A DNA stretch of 64,000 bases from Acetofilamentum sp. (GCA_020720625.1 DYOH01000001.1:44654-108653); one strand, 5' to 3'. Shown: positions 31,452 through 42,285, counted from the first letter of the stretch. The notes: generated from the sequence alone by a model not told the origin. Numbers and translations are program-made.

Positions 31452-32453
31452 ATGCCCACAAAGAGAATAGCTTTTATTTCATTTTTTTTGCTCTTTTTTT
31501 ATTCACTTTCGGCGCAACAGCTAAATGCTGAGCTAAGCAAAAACCGCATTATTGTTGGTGATACGCTTACACTTTTACTTTCGGTAGAAGTTGCTGCAAA
31601 TAATCAGGTAATTTTTCCTGTTTTAGTTGATACCGTTGCAAGCGGTGTCGAAATTGTTAGAAGCCCATTGCTTGATTCTATAAAGCAAAATGGAAGAATT
31701 TTGTATACCCAAAGTTTGATTATTTCCGCCTACGATTCGGCGATGTTTCGAATTGGCCCATTAAAAGCAATTGTAGTAAATGGAATAAACATAGACACCA
31801 TTTATTCTAATATTCTTAATTTTTTTGCTGATTATCAGGTATTAAACCAAAATCTTGAAGCTAAGCTGGATACTTCGATTAACGAGCAAATTGTTCGAAA
31901 CAAAGCGAATGTAGAGGCTCCTTTTACTTTCAAGGAATTGTGGTATAGAATCAAAAGTTTTTTCAAGGATTATTGGTTTGTGGTTTTAGCTGCAATTATT
32001 CTTTTGGTTTTTGGATTATACTATTATTATAAAATCCGAAATAAAGCCAAGGTAATAATGGATGCTCCAGAAGTTAGGTTAAAACCCGAAATAGAAGCCC
32101 TGCAATTGCTCGATTCATTAGCAGATAAGAAACTTTGGCAACAAGGAAAACTGAAAGATTATTATTCAGAATTGTCCGTTATTTTAAGGCATTATGTTGA
32201 ACGACAATGGCATATTATTGCGTTAGAGGCAACAACTGATTTAATAAGAAAGCAAATTAAATTTCGAAATTTATTAGAAGCAGAGCAAGAGAAAGAGCTA
32301 AATGAAATGCTAACCCTTGCCGATTATGTAAAATTTGCTAAATATCAGACTTTGCCTGCTGAAAATGATAAAACACTTAAACGAGCTTACGCATTTGTAG
32401 AAGCTACAAAACCAAAAATTGTTTCTCAACCAGAAAATGAAATAGAAAAATGA
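31452..32453 (+). CDS. Bat-operon membrane protein, BatD/DUF4381-like
   Basis: Signal peptide MPTKRIAFISFFLLFFYSLSAQ, one TM, RHYVERQWHIIALEATTDLI; between DUF58 and BatA genes. Confidence 0.75.
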   Translation: MPTKRIAFISFFLLFFYSLSAQQLNAELSKNRIIVGDTLTLLLSVEVAANNQVIFPVLVDTVASGVEIVRSPLLDSIKQNGRILYTQSLIISAYDSAMFRIGPLKAIVVNGINIDTIYSNILNFFADYQVLNQNLEAKLDTSINEQIVRNKANVEAPFTFKELWYRIKSFFKDYWFVVLAAIILLVFGLYYYYKIRNKAKVIMDAPEVRLKPEIEALQLLDSLADKKLWQQGKLKDYYSELSVILRHYVERQWHIIALEATTDLIRKQIKFRNLLEAEQEKELNEMLTLADYVKFAKYQTLPAENDKTLKRAYAFVEATKPKIVSQPENEIEK

Positions 32454-33442
32454 TGGGAATAAAATTTGCTCATCCGGAGTTTTTATATTTGCTGATATTA
32501 CTGTTTCCGCTAATATTTTGGTATATTTTTAAATATAGCAAGAGTTATCCCACTATCAGCCTAAGTACAACAAAGGCTTTTTTGAAGCTAAAACCCGGAC
32601 TAAGATGGTATTTACGCCACCTCATGTTTGTTTTTAGAATTTTGGCATTGGCTCTAATTATTTTGGTTTTGGCGCGTCCGCAGGCGCATTATGCAAAGCG
32701 CGATGTAATTACCGAAGGAATTGATATTGTTTTGGCCATAGACGTTTCCAGAAGCATGCTTGCTCGTGATTTTAAGCCAGATAGGATGGAAGCTGCTAAA
32801 GAAGTGGCTATAAAATTTGTGAGCGGACGAATGAACGACAGGATTGGTTTGATTGTTTTTAGTGGAGAAAGTTTTACTCAATGTCCGCTAACAACAGATA
32901 AGGCAGTGTTGGTAAATCTTATAAATGAGCTTGAATGCGGTATGATTGAAGATGGAACAGCCATTGGATTAGGTTTAGCCAATTCTATTACCCGACTCAA
33001 AGAAAGTACAGCCAAAAGCAAGGTTATTATTTTAATTACCGATGGCATGAACAACGCCGGCGAAATTGCACCATTAACGGCTGCTGAGTTGGCTAAGGAT
33101 TTGGGTGTTAGGGTATATACTATTGGCATTGGCACAGTTGGTACTGCTCCATATCCGGTACAAACCATGTTCGGAATCGAATATCAGCAGATGGAAGTAG
33201 AAATTGATGAAAAAATGCTTACCGAAATTGCTGAAGCTACAGAAGGAAAGTACTTTAGAGCTAAATCGAAAATGGAACTTGAGAATGTTTATGAACAAAT
33301 TGACCAACTTGAAAAAACCAAAATTCAGGTGCATCAGTATAGCCAAAAAGAAGAAAAATTTTTCTGGTTTGGCATTGTGGCAATGATATTGGTTGCAATT
33401 GAGATATTGCTTAGGTATACCATTTTACGAAATTTACCTTAA
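32450..33442 (+). CDS. batA: BatA-like VWA domain protein
   Basis: DIVLAIDVSRSMLARDFKPDRMEAAKEVA MIDAS motif; N- and C-terminal TMs. Confidence 0.9.
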   Translation: MMGIKFAHPEFLYLLILLFPLIFWYIFKYSKSYPTISLSTTKAFLKLKPGLRWYLRHLMFVFRILALALIILVLARPQAHYAKRDVITEGIDIVLAIDVSRSMLARDFKPDRMEAAKEVAIKFVSGRMNDRIGLIVFSGESFTQCPLTTDKAVLVNLINELECGMIEDGTAIGLGLANSITRLKESTAKSKVIILITDGMNNAGEIAPLTAAELAKDLGVRVYTIGIGTVGTAPYPVQTMFGIEYQQMEVEIDEKMLTEIAEATEGKYFRAKSKMELENVYEQIDQLEKTKIQVHQYSQKEEKFFWFGIVAMILVAIEILLRYTILRNLP

Positions 33443-33452
33443 TAGGAATAGT

Positions 33453-34526
33453 ATGGAAGCAGATAGATTTATTTTTGCAGAAAAAAATATATTGATTTAC
33501 GGTTCTATTGTATTGATATTCTTTATATTGTTGTTTTGGTTCTCGGTGATTATTCAAAGAAGAAAGCGCAAGAAATTAGGCGATTCGGCTATTATTGCCA
33601 AAATTATTTCTGGGAAATCTAATTTTCGTCTAATGAGCTCTTTTGTATTTGTTATTTTAGGTTTTGCTTTTATTGTATTGGGTCAATCAAGACCACAATT
33701 CGGAGCAAAATTAACGGAGAGCAAACTCGAGGGGTCTGACATTATGATTGCCCTTGATGTTTCCAATAGTATGAATGCCGAAGATATTAAACCCAACAGG
33801 ATAGAAAGAGCTAAAATGGCGCTTTTGAAACTGGCCGATAAGCTAAACGGTGATCGTATCGGAATTATTATTTTTGCCGGCGATGCTTTTGTGCAATTGC
33901 CTCTTACAAACGATTACGGTGCTGCACGCATGTTTATTTCAAATGTTTCTACAAATATGATTGAAAAACAAGGAACTGCTGTTTCGGCTGCCCTCGATTT
34001 GGCCATGAAATCTTTTCAATCAGAATCCAAAGCCGGTAAATCGATTTTAATTATTAGCGATGGTGAGAATCACGAGGAAGGTGCCTTAGAACTTGCATCA
34101 GAAGCTGCAAAACAAGGTTTTGTAATCCATTCCATTGGTATGGGGCAGCCACAAGGAGCGCCAATTCCTGTGTATAATCAATTTGGACAAAGAGATTACT
34201 GGAAGGATAAAGATGGAAATACCGTTATAAGCAAGTTGAATGAAAACATGCTCATGCAATTGGCTAAGGCGGGAAACGGAATCTATGTGCGGGCCAGCAC
34301 AAGTTCGGCAGGGCTAAATGCACTTTACGACGAGATTCAGAAAATGGAGAAGCAAAAGCATGAATCTAAGCAGTATGCGGAATACAACGAGCAGTTTCAG
34401 TATTTTTTTGGAATAGCTCTTTTGTTTTTATTTTTGGAGTTGTTTATCCTGCAACGCAAACCTAAGAGATTCGAAAATTTTAGTTTATTTAAGTCTGATA
34501 TTATTTCAGCAGTTAAATCGAAATAA
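33453..34526 (+). CDS. batB: BatB-like VWA domain protein
   Basis: DIMIALDVSNSMNAEDIKPNRIERAKMAL; start chosen at MEADRF. Confidence 0.9.
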   Translation: MEADRFIFAEKNILIYGSIVLIFFILLFWFSVIIQRRKRKKLGDSAIIAKIISGKSNFRLMSSFVFVILGFAFIVLGQSRPQFGAKLTESKLEGSDIMIALDVSNSMNAEDIKPNRIERAKMALLKLADKLNGDRIGIIIFAGDAFVQLPLTNDYGAARMFISNVSTNMIEKQGTAVSAALDLAMKSFQSESKAGKSILIISDGENHEEGALELASEAAKQGFVIHSIGMGQPQGAPIPVYNQFGQRDYWKDKDGNTVISKLNENMLMQLAKAGNGIYVRASTSSAGLNALYDEIQKMEKQKHESKQYAEYNEQFQYFFGIALLFLFLELFILQRKPKRFENFSLFKSDIISAVKSK

Positions 34527-34538
34527 ATCTTATTATCC

Positions 34539-35258
34539 ATGAGTAGATTAGTGTTATTTATTATTCTGATGAATCTTGGTATTGTAAAAGTTCTGGCACA
34601 AGCAGAGAATGCCCAGATTAGAAAAGGAAACAAAGAATTTAAGAAAGCAAATTTTAGCAATGCACAAGTGAAGTATACCGGTGCGTTGGAAAAAAATCCG
34701 CTAAGTTTTGGTGCAAATTATAATTTGGGAAATACAGCATTTGTACAAAAAAATTACGAAGAAGCCACCAAGCATTTTGCAGAGATAAGCCAATTGAACG
34801 AAAACGCTTCTAACTTAGCGCTTGCCAATTTTAACTTAGGAAATAGCTACATGGCACAGCAAAAATATCAGGAAGCAGTGCAGGCCTATAAAACCGCACT
34901 AAAACATAATCCTGACGATTATGAGGCAAAATACAATTTATCTTATGCTCAAAAAAAATTGAAAGAGAGTCAGCAAAATCAGCAGAATCAGAATAAAGAA
35001 AATCAGCAAGACGAAAATAAGAACGAAAATCAGCAGAATAAGGAGAATAATGAGGAGCAGAATCAGGAGAAACAAGAAAACCAAAATCAGCAAAATAACG
35101 AAAATCAGAATCAAAATCAGCCACAAAAGCAAAAAATTAGTCCGCAGGATGCCCAGCGATTATTAAAAGCAATTGATGAAGCTGATAAAAAAGTGCAACA
35201 AAAATTAGCCAAAGAAAAAGCCAAGGCTAGTAAAACCAAGTTGGAAAAAGATTGGTAG
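34539..35258 (+). CDS. batC: BatC-like TPR protein with Gln/Asn/Glu-rich tract
   Basis: TPR repeats (ALKHNPDDYEAKYNLSYAQ), then a low-complexity QNQQNQNKEN tract. Confidence 0.88.
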   Translation: MSRLVLFIILMNLGIVKVLAQAENAQIRKGNKEFKKANFSNAQVKYTGALEKNPLSFGANYNLGNTAFVQKNYEEATKHFAEISQLNENASNLALANFNLGNSYMAQQKYQEAVQAYKTALKHNPDDYEAKYNLSYAQKKLKESQQNQQNQNKENQQDENKNENQQNKENNEEQNQEKQENQNQQNNENQNQNQPQKQKISPQDAQRLLKAIDEADKKVQQKLAKEKAKASKTKLEKDW

Positions 35259-35287
35259 TTTGACGCATGTAGGCTGAAAAACGAAAA

Positions 35288-35329
35288 AAGGGTGAAACGG
35301 ACTTAGACTTTTATACCGTATTCACCCTT
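35288..35329 (-). terminator. Terminator hairpin between convergent genes
   Basis: AAGGGTGAA-ACGG / CCGTATTCACCCTT (one bulge); minus strand continues TTTTTTCGTTTTT. Confidence 0.75.
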
Positions 35330-35343
35330 AAATATTTTAAGGA

Positions 35344-36798
35344 TTACTGTTTTCTTCCGAAGCAATATAAATAACCATCACGGGAGGCAAGGTATAAGAA
35401 TCCGTCTACCGCAATAGGAGTGGCATCAATTTCCATATTATCGAGCCTAGCAATAAGTTCCACGCTTGCATTCTTATTTATCCTATACAAAAGCAATCCA
35501 TTGTCTAAGGCCACAATAAGCTTATTTTTTATAAAAATAGGCGTTGAAATAGTGCCTCCAATATACGATTTATACAATAGCTCAGGCATTGGAATCAGTG
35601 TTTTTCCATCTGTTCCGATGCCAAACATTCCTGAAATTTGATCGTGTTGCACAATATGCAAAAAACCGTCTACTCCAACAAAGGCTGCCAAGTGCAAAGA
35701 ATCTGTTGTTGCATCGTTTACTGCTACAGAGCCAATGATGCCACCACGCCAATGAAACCATTTGCGGTTAGCCGTTGGATAGTACCAAACAACTGAATTT
35801 TCGGGTTTTTCTGAAGGATTCAACTTGTATACTCCACCGTTTCCGGGAATATAATCCTTTTCTACCGGAATGAGTAGATTGTTGTCGTAAGTAACCGTTG
35901 GAGTGCCATTTAAATCTGAACCTATATTGAAAACCCATGTAGTATCGCGGGCATGTGTATTATATCCATAAACCCTGCCGCTGCCGGCAGTTGTGTATAC
36001 AAAATTATTTAGGAATACCGGCGCCGATTCTGTTTCGAGATTAGTGCCATGTGTTAAAGTATCACTTAAATTAAAGTATAATATCTCTTTGTAAATAAGC
36101 GGTTCTTTATATTTACCCACTTTGTGTGCTTTGGCCGGATCCGGGGAAAAAATAGTAAAAATTCCATTCTCAAGTGGAATGTAAGCTGTATCGTTTATTA
36201 CTAAAACTGTTGCATCAACATCGCGACTATAGCTAATGGTTTGTTCCACGTTCATGCGCCATAGTTCTTTGCCGCTAAAATAGCTAATTGCCCTGAAACT
36301 ATAGGCTTTATCGGCATCTAACGGATTGTCGGCACCACGGCGGCTTCCTTGCATAATCACATATTTTTCGTTACTATTTTTGGCATTTTGGTTTTCCCAT
36401 ATTGCGGGCGAACCTTTTAATATATCGTCGAATTTGTATTCCCAAACGATTTTTTGAGTTTCGATATCAATCTTTTTTAAGCCATAGTCAAAAGAAGGTT
36501 GAATGAGATAGTTTTTGTCGTTTTCTCTAATAAAAAGAGCTTGTCCTGTCCAACCAGCCCCTTTCCACATTCGGTTTGGGTCTCCATAAGCCGGACTTCG
36601 ACCTTCGCCAAGCCACAATTTCCAAACGAGTGCTAAAGTGTCCGGAGCTTCATTTCCATAATAATTTCTCTTTTCGGAACCCAGATAGCTGCTTACAATA
36701 GGTTCAATATTTTGAGAATAAGTGCGGTGAGATAGAAGAAAAACAAGAATTGAGCTAATAATACTATATTTTATCATAATTTTTTGTTTTGGCTGCAA
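35344..36798 (-). CDS. PQQ-binding-like beta-propeller repeat protein
   Basis: Repeated blades (LYLASRDGYLYCFGRKQ, VYTTAGSGRVYGYNTHARDTTWVFNIGSDLNGTPTV). Confidence 0.85.
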   Translation of the reverse strand: MQPKQKIMIKYSIISSILVFLLSHRTYSQNIEPIVSSYLGSEKRNYYGNEAPDTLALVWKLWLGEGRSPAYGDPNRMWKGAGWTGQALFIRENDKNYLIQPSFDYGLKKIDIETQKIVWEYKFDDILKGSPAIWENQNAKNSNEKYVIMQGSRRGADNPLDADKAYSFRAISYFSGKELWRMNVEQTISYSRDVDATVLVINDTAYIPLENGIFTIFSPDPAKAHKVGKYKEPLIYKEILYFNLSDTLTHGTNLETESAPVFLNNFVYTTAGSGRVYGYNTHARDTTWVFNIGSDLNGTPTVTYDNNLLIPVEKDYIPGNGGVYKLNPSEKPENSVVWYYPTANRKWFHWRGGIIGSVAVNDATTDSLHLAAFVGVDGFLHIVQHDQISGMFGIGTDGKTLIPMPELLYKSYIGGTISTPIFIKNKLIVALDNGLLLYRINKNASVELIARLDNMEIDATPIAVDGFLYLASRDGYLYCFGRKQ

Positions 36799-36965
36799 AA
36801 TAGCATTAATTTAAATTTTTTGCATTGTAGCAACAAATTAATTATTGAATTATCACCAAAGGATGTTGTGCCATCTTATATTTCTGTGCGTAATACTCAA
36901 ATTGAAAATAATATTTGCACATGAACCGATAAAATAAGAATTTTGCACTCTAAAATTATCATATA

Positions 36966-38126
36966 ATGAAACGTGTTGTTGTAGGCCTGTCGGGAGGTGT
37001 TGATTCAAGTGTAGCTGCTTATTTGCTTAAAGAACAGGGATATGAAGTAATTGGCATATATATGCAAAATTGGCACGATACCACCGGCCTGCTATATGGC
37101 GATTGTGCCTGGACAGATGATGTGAACTTTGCCACTTTGGTTGCCAAAAGGCTAGAAATACCATTCTATAAGGTAGATTTAAGCCTTGAATATAAAAAAC
37201 GAGTGGTTGACTATATGTTTGCTGAATATGAAAAAGGCAGAACACCAAATCCGGATGTTTTATGCAACAGAGAAGTTAAGTTTGATTTGTTTGTAGAAGT
37301 TGCTCAAAAATATGCGGCCGATTATGTGGCAACGGGGCATTATGCCAGAATTGAAGCATGCGAAGGAAGTGGAATTTTTCGTTTGCTTGCAGGAGTAGAC
37401 AGAAACAAAGACCAGAGTTACTTTTTATGTCAGCTCAATCAGAAACAATTATCTGGTGCGCTCTTCCCGATTGGTCATTTGCAAAAGTACGAAGTTCGTG
37501 AAATTGCCACCAAATTGGGTTTGGCGACAGCACAACGAAAAGATTCTCAAGGTATTTGTTTTGTAGGTCAAGTAGATTTGCCATCTTTTCTGATGCAGCA
37601 GCTAAAACCTCGCGAAGGCGAAATAATAGAGATACCTTTAGATTTTCCACCTTATAGTATTGCATCCAATGGATTAGACGAATTATCGAAAGCCATTGTT
37701 TACAAGAAATCAGATGGCAAACTGGTTGGAAAGCACAGAGGAGCGCATTATTTTACCATTGGACAACGAAAAGGCCTTAATGTTGGTGGAAAAGCCGAAC
37801 CCTTATTTGTGATTGCAACGGATGTGAATGAAAATATTATCTATACCGGTCAAGGTCAAAACCATCCGGGATTGTTTCGAAAGGCTTTATTTATTGAAAA
37901 AAAGGATGAACATTGGGTACGACCCGATTTAAAACTTCGGCCAGAGCAAAGTATGATGGTATTATGCCGCATCAGATACCGACAGCCTTTGCAAAAGGCT
38001 CAAATTCTTTCAGGCGAAAATGGACTATATATTTTATTTGATGAGCCGCAGCGCGGAATAACATCCGGTCAATTCGCCGCCTGGTATATTGACGACGAAT
38101 TAATCGGTTCGGGCGTTATTCAGTGA
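36966..38126 (+). CDS. mnmA: tRNA-specific 2-thiouridylase
   Basis: [73 protein letters not shown]. Confidence 0.98.
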   Translation: MKRVVVGLSGGVDSSVAAYLLKEQGYEVIGIYMQNWHDTTGLLYGDCAWTDDVNFATLVAKRLEIPFYKVDLSLEYKKRVVDYMFAEYEKGRTPNPDVLCNREVKFDLFVEVAQKYAADYVATGHYARIEACEGSGIFRLLAGVDRNKDQSYFLCQLNQKQLSGALFPIGHLQKYEVREIATKLGLATAQRKDSQGICFVGQVDLPSFLMQQLKPREGEIIEIPLDFPPYSIASNGLDELSKAIVYKKSDGKLVGKHRGAHYFTIGQRKGLNVGGKAEPLFVIATDVNENIIYTGQGQNHPGLFRKALFIEKKDEHWVRPDLKLRPEQSMMVLCRIRYRQPLQKAQILSGENGLYILFDEPQRGITSGQFAAWYIDDELIGSGVIQ

Positions 38127-38526
38127 AATAGGGTTGGAGCGCATCAATTAGTTCATGCGGTGGACGAATAGGGCGACGGCTTTTACCATCGATAAAAATT
38201 AAGGTAGCGTGCCCTTGGTTTATAAGTTCTCCCTCCTGATTAAACAAATTATAGTGAAACATCATTCTAACGCCGGGTAATTCTCTTACAGTTGTTTTTA
38301 TAGTTATTTCGTCGTCGTAATAAGCAGGCTTAATGTACCTTGAATGAATTTCGAGTACCGGCATAAATATGCCCTGTTTTTCTAATTCGCCATAAGGTAA
38401 GCCTAATCTGCGAATAAGTTCAGTGCGTCCAATTTCGTAGAATTCGGCATATTTTCCGTGATAAACATAGCCCATTTGATCGGTTTCGCTATATCTTATT
38501 CTTACTTTGGTTTCTCCAGAAATCAT
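38116..38526 (-). CDS. Acyl-CoA thioesterase, YbgC/4HBT hotdog family
   Basis: [32 protein letters not shown]. Confidence 0.94.
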   Translation of the reverse strand: MISGETKVRIRYSETDQMGYVYHGKYAEFYEIGRTELIRRLGLPYGELEKQGIFMPVLEIHSRYIKPAYYDDEITIKTTVRELPGVRMMFHYNLFNQEGELINQGHATLIFIDGKSRRPIRPPHELIDALQPYFTE

Positions 38527-38528
38527 AA

Positions 38529-39485
38529 TTAAAATGGTATTTTTGTTAAATCAATATTTCCACCCGAAAGAATTAAACCAATCTTTCGATTTTCAAATAT
38601 ACGTTTATTTTTTAAAACTACGGCAAAAACTACAGCGCTTGATGGCTCAATAATAATTTTCATTCTTTCCCAAATAAGTTTCATGGCATGAATAATTTCG
38701 GCATCGCTTACAGTAAATATATCTGTAACATATTGCATAATAATGGGATATGTTTTGTCGCCCAGAGAAGTAAGTAAACCATCGGCAATTGTATAAGGAT
38801 TTTCGGAAGCTATAAATTTATGTTCTTTAAAACTATTGAATGCATCATTTGCTCCTTCGGGCTCAGCTGCAAATACCAATGTTTTTGGCGAAAAATAGTG
38901 TGCTGCAAGCAAGGTTCCGCTTAATAAACCGCCGCCCCCAACTGGGCATACGATGGCATCCAGATTCGGAAAATCATCTATAAGTTCTTTGGCGGCTGTA
39001 GCTTGTGCTTCAATAATATCGTACATATTGTACGGGTGAATAACATGAGCACCGGTAAGTTTTACCACCTCATTTAGTTTTTCTTCTCTGGCAGCAAGCG
39101 TAGGTTTGCATAGGTATATTTTTCCGCCATAGTCTTTTACGGCATTTTGCTTTACCAGAGGAGCATTTTCGGGCATTACTATATGAGCATCAAAACCATG
39201 TACTTTGGCTGCCAGTGCAAGAGCCTGTGCATGATTTCCGGAACTATGGGTTGCCACAGCTTTTATGCCAGCATTTTTTTCAAGCAATTTTAAAATTGCA
39301 TTGCTCGCTCCACGATATTTAAAAGCACCTACTTTTTGGAAATTTTCGCACTTAAAAAAGAGCTCGGCATGGGCCAATTTATTTAGTAATTGCGAGCTTA
39401 ATACTGGAGTTCGATGTATAAATGGTCTAATTCTTTCGTGAGCTTGAAAAATATTTTCTTGAGAAGGAATTAATATTTCTTTCAT
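38529..39485 (-). CDS. PLP-dependent threonine/serine dehydratase family
   Basis: FFKCENFQKVGAFKYRGASNA, THSSGNHAQALALAAK, CPVGGGGLLSG. Confidence 0.94.
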   Translation of the reverse strand: MKEILIPSQENIFQAHERIRPFIHRTPVLSSQLLNKLAHAELFFKCENFQKVGAFKYRGASNAILKLLEKNAGIKAVATHSSGNHAQALALAAKVHGFDAHIVMPENAPLVKQNAVKDYGGKIYLCKPTLAAREEKLNEVVKLTGAHVIHPYNMYDIIEAQATAAKELIDDFPNLDAIVCPVGGGGLLSGTLLAAHYFSPKTLVFAAEPEGANDAFNSFKEHKFIASENPYTIADGLLTSLGDKTYPIIMQYVTDIFTVSDAEIIHAMKLIWERMKIIIEPSSAVVFAVVLKNKRIFENRKIGLILSGGNIDLTKIPF

Positions 39486-39562
39486 TTTTAGATAATTAAA
39501 TTGATAAATAAATGAATCAGTAAAATTAATCGGAATTTTCTTAAAAAAAAATGCAACTCAGG

Positions 39563-39593
39563 TTTGGAGATTAAAATAAAGAATCTATCTTTG
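39563..39593 (+). promoter_or_regulatory. Bacteroidota-type promoter for the tRNA-Lys pair
   Basis: TTTG (39563-39566) - N19 - TATCTTTG (39586-39593). Confidence 0.7.
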
Positions 39594-39620
39594 CAACGCT
39601 TTTCGAAAAAAATACGAAAT

Positions 39621-39693
39621 GACTCGCTAGCTCAGTAGGTAGAGCACATGCCTTTTAAGCATGGGGTCCTGGGTTCGAATCCCAGGCGGGTCA
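39621..39693 (+). tRNA. tRNA-Lys (anticodon UUU)
   Basis: Full cloverleaf: GACTCGC acceptor, D-stem GCTC/GAGC, anticodon arm CATGC-CTTTTAA-GCATG, T-arm CTGGG-TTCGAAT-CCCAG. Confidence 0.97.
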
Positions 39694-39711
39694 CATTTGT
39701 CGAAAAGCATC

Positions 39712-39784
39712 GACTCGCTAGCTCAGTAGGTAGAGCACATGCCTTTTAAGCATGGGGTCCTGGGTTCGAATCCCAGGCGGGTCA
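39712..39784 (+). tRNA. tRNA-Lys (anticodon UUU), identical second copy
   Basis: Same 73-nt sequence as 39621..39693. Confidence 0.97.
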
Positions 39785-39785
39785 C

Positions 39786-39816
39786 AAGTCGATAAGTTTC
39801 TTATCGGCTTTTTTTT
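39786..39816 (+). terminator. Rho-independent terminator after the tRNA-Lys pair
   Basis: CGATAAG-TTT-CTTATCG stem extended by AAG/CTT, followed by a T tract. Confidence 0.88.
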
Positions 39817-39887
39817 ATTTCTATTTGAAAAAGCAACTTCTTTTCTTACTTTTACATCATCAAAGCAACACTTAATAATTACCAAAA

Positions 39888-42275
39888 ATGATGAAAAGAT
39901 TTCTTATCCTCGTTTTCGCGACATTTTTGTCGGGCTACGCTGTATCACAAAATTATACGATTAGTGGTTTTATTTCGGATGCCGGAACCGGCGAACGATT
40001 GGTGAGTGCCACAGTTTACGACGCGAATACTCTAAAGGGCAGTATATCAAATAACTACGGCTTTTTTAGTCTTACCCTTCCTGCCGGAAAAGTGAAATTT
40101 GTAGTTTCATACGTGGGATATTCTGCTTATTCTCAGGAAATTGAATTAAAAGCCAATGTGCAATTAAATGTAGCCATCGAAATGTCTACAGAGCTCGAAG
40201 AAGTGGTGGTTACCGAAAACAAGATTGAAAAACATGTAGAAAGCACCGAAATGAGCGTAGTAGAGCTGCAAATAAAATCAATTAATACACTTCCTGTGTT
40301 GCTAGGCGAAGTTGATGTGATGAAAACAATACAGCTATTGCCGGGTGTGCAGTCGGGAAACGAGGGAACAAGCGGAATTTATGTGCGTGGGGGTGGGCCC
40401 GACCAAAATCTTATTTTACTCGATGGAGTTCCTGTTTATAATGCAAATCATTTGTTTGGTTTTTTTAGTGTTTTTAATGCTGATGCCATTTCAAATATTA
40501 AGTTGATAAAGGGTGGATTTCCTGCTCGCTATGGCGGTAGGCTGTCGTCGGTAATTGATATTAAGATGAAGGAAGGAAATCAGAAAGAAATTGCCGGGGA
40601 TGCCACAGTGGGATTAATTGCCACTAAGTTGACTCTCGAAGGTCCAATCATTAAAGATAAAACATCTTTTATTATCTCTGCAAGAAGAACTTATATCGAT
40701 TTGCTAATTCAGCCATTTATTGCTGCGGCAGCGCTCACAGAGGGGGTTATTGTTAATGCCGGATACTTTTTTCAGGATTTTAATTTTAAAGTAAATCATA
40801 AGTTTTCTGAACGTAATCGTTTATACTTGAGTGCTTATACCGGAAAAGACCGCTTATATGCCAAGACCACAGAGTTGTGGGATGGCTCTGTTTATAAATA
40901 CAATTTTGGTATTCAATGGGGAAATATTACATCTACCTTACGCTGGAATTATGTATTTAGCAATAAATTATTTTCTAATACTACCTTGACTTACAGTAAT
41001 TATACCTTCGAAACCCCACTGGAATATTATTTCAAAGAAAAAATTAACGATGTATTTCAAACGGAGTCTTTTATTTTGAATTTTGCATCAGGCATACGGG
41101 ATTACGCAATAAATGTTGATTTTGATTATATTCCATCCCCAAACCACTATATCAGGTTTGGTGCAAGCAATATCTACCATATTTTTAAGCCAGGGGTAAA
41201 TATTATTAAACAAACTTCGGCATATACCGAAGCCGACTTGGATACAACATTCGGAAATGCCGATATATTTGCTAACGAATATGGATTTTATTTTGAAGAC
41301 GAATTTTCTTTGTTCTCGAATGCCTTAAAAGTTAATGCAGGATTAAGAATGAATGGTTTTTATGTGAAAGGCAAAGATTATCAGTCGTTTGAACCAAGAA
41401 TTTCGGCTCGTCAAAGAATCACCAGAAATTTATCTGTAAAAGCTGCCTATAGCCGGATGAGCCAATATTTACATTTGCTAACATCCAGTACCATTGGCCT
41501 GCCAACGGATTTGTGGGTTCCGGTTACAGATTCTATTCCTCCACAATTTTCGCAGCAATATGCATTAGGAATTTTTTATAATTTTCTCGACAAATACGCT
41601 GTGAGTGTAGAAGGATTTTACAAAAGCATGCACAATTTGATTGAATATAAGGACGGTGCCGATTATTTTAGTCAGAATACAAATTGGGAAAAGAAAATTG
41701 AAATTGGAGACGGGGAAGCCTATGGAATGGAATTTTTTGTAGAGAAAAAACTAGGTAAAACTACCGGATGGATTGGCTATACACTATCATGGAGCACCCG
41801 ACAATTCGAAAATGTGAATTTTGGAAAAGAATTTCCATACAAGTACGACCGCAGACATGATGTAAGTTTTGTACTTACCCATAAATTTAGCGAGCGAATA
41901 GATTTTGGTCTTACATGGATTTATGGTTCAGGTAATACAACCACACTTTCGCTGGAAAAATATATGGCCGGCGGATATTCCAATTACGATTACTATATCA
42001 ACCAAAGCTACTTTGAACCCATTGTGGTCGACTATTACGAGTCGCGAAACAGTTATCGGATGCCGGCATACCACCGTTTGGATTTGAACGTAAATTTCTC
42101 TAAAAAAGTAAAATATGGTACACAGATTATCAGTATAGGTGCCTATAATGTGTATAACCGTAAAAATCCTATGTTTTTAAATCTGGAGTACAGTAATGCG
42201 AGCAAGCAATTCAATTTGGTTCAGTATAGTTTTTTCCCCATAATTCCGTCTATTAGTTATAGAATAACTTTTTAA
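39888..42275 (+). CDS. TonB-dependent receptor with carboxypeptidase-like regulatory domain
   Basis: YTISGFISDAGTGERLVSATVYD N-terminal domain; plug LPGVQSGNEGTSGIYVRGGGPDQNLILLDGVPVYN; C-terminal beta-barrel. Confidence 0.95.
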   Translation: MMKRFLILVFATFLSGYAVSQNYTISGFISDAGTGERLVSATVYDANTLKGSISNNYGFFSLTLPAGKVKFVVSYVGYSAYSQEIELKANVQLNVAIEMSTELEEVVVTENKIEKHVESTEMSVVELQIKSINTLPVLLGEVDVMKTIQLLPGVQSGNEGTSGIYVRGGGPDQNLILLDGVPVYNANHLFGFFSVFNADAISNIKLIKGGFPARYGGRLSSVIDIKMKEGNQKEIAGDATVGLIATKLTLEGPIIKDKTSFIISARRTYIDLLIQPFIAAAALTEGVIVNAGYFFQDFNFKVNHKFSERNRLYLSAYTGKDRLYAKTTELWDGSVYKYNFGIQWGNITSTLRWNYVFSNKLFSNTTLTYSNYTFETPLEYYFKEKINDVFQTESFILNFASGIRDYAINVDFDYIPSPNHYIRFGASNIYHIFKPGVNIIKQTSAYTEADLDTTFGNADIFANEYGFYFEDEFSLFSNALKVNAGLRMNGFYVKGKDYQSFEPRISARQRITRNLSVKAAYSRMSQYLHLLTSSTIGLPTDLWVPVTDSIPPQFSQQYALGIFYNFLDKYAVSVEGFYKSMHNLIEYKDGADYFSQNTNWEKKIEIGDGEAYGMEFFVEKKLGKTTGWIGYTLSWSTRQFENVNFGKEFPYKYDRRHDVSFVLTHKFSERIDFGLTWIYGSGNTTTLSLEKYMAGGYSNYDYYINQSYFEPIVVDYYESRNSYRMPAYHRLDLNVNFSKKVKYGTQIISIGAYNVYNRKNPMFLNLEYSNASKQFNLVQYSFFPIIPSISYRITF

Positions 42276-42285
42276 AAATCAGGCA

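Noticed and set aside
34831-35132. Two minus-strand ORFs over the BatC repeat tract
   Set aside because: Produced by the low-complexity Gln/Asn codons read in reverse; no domain and overlapping a supported CDS.
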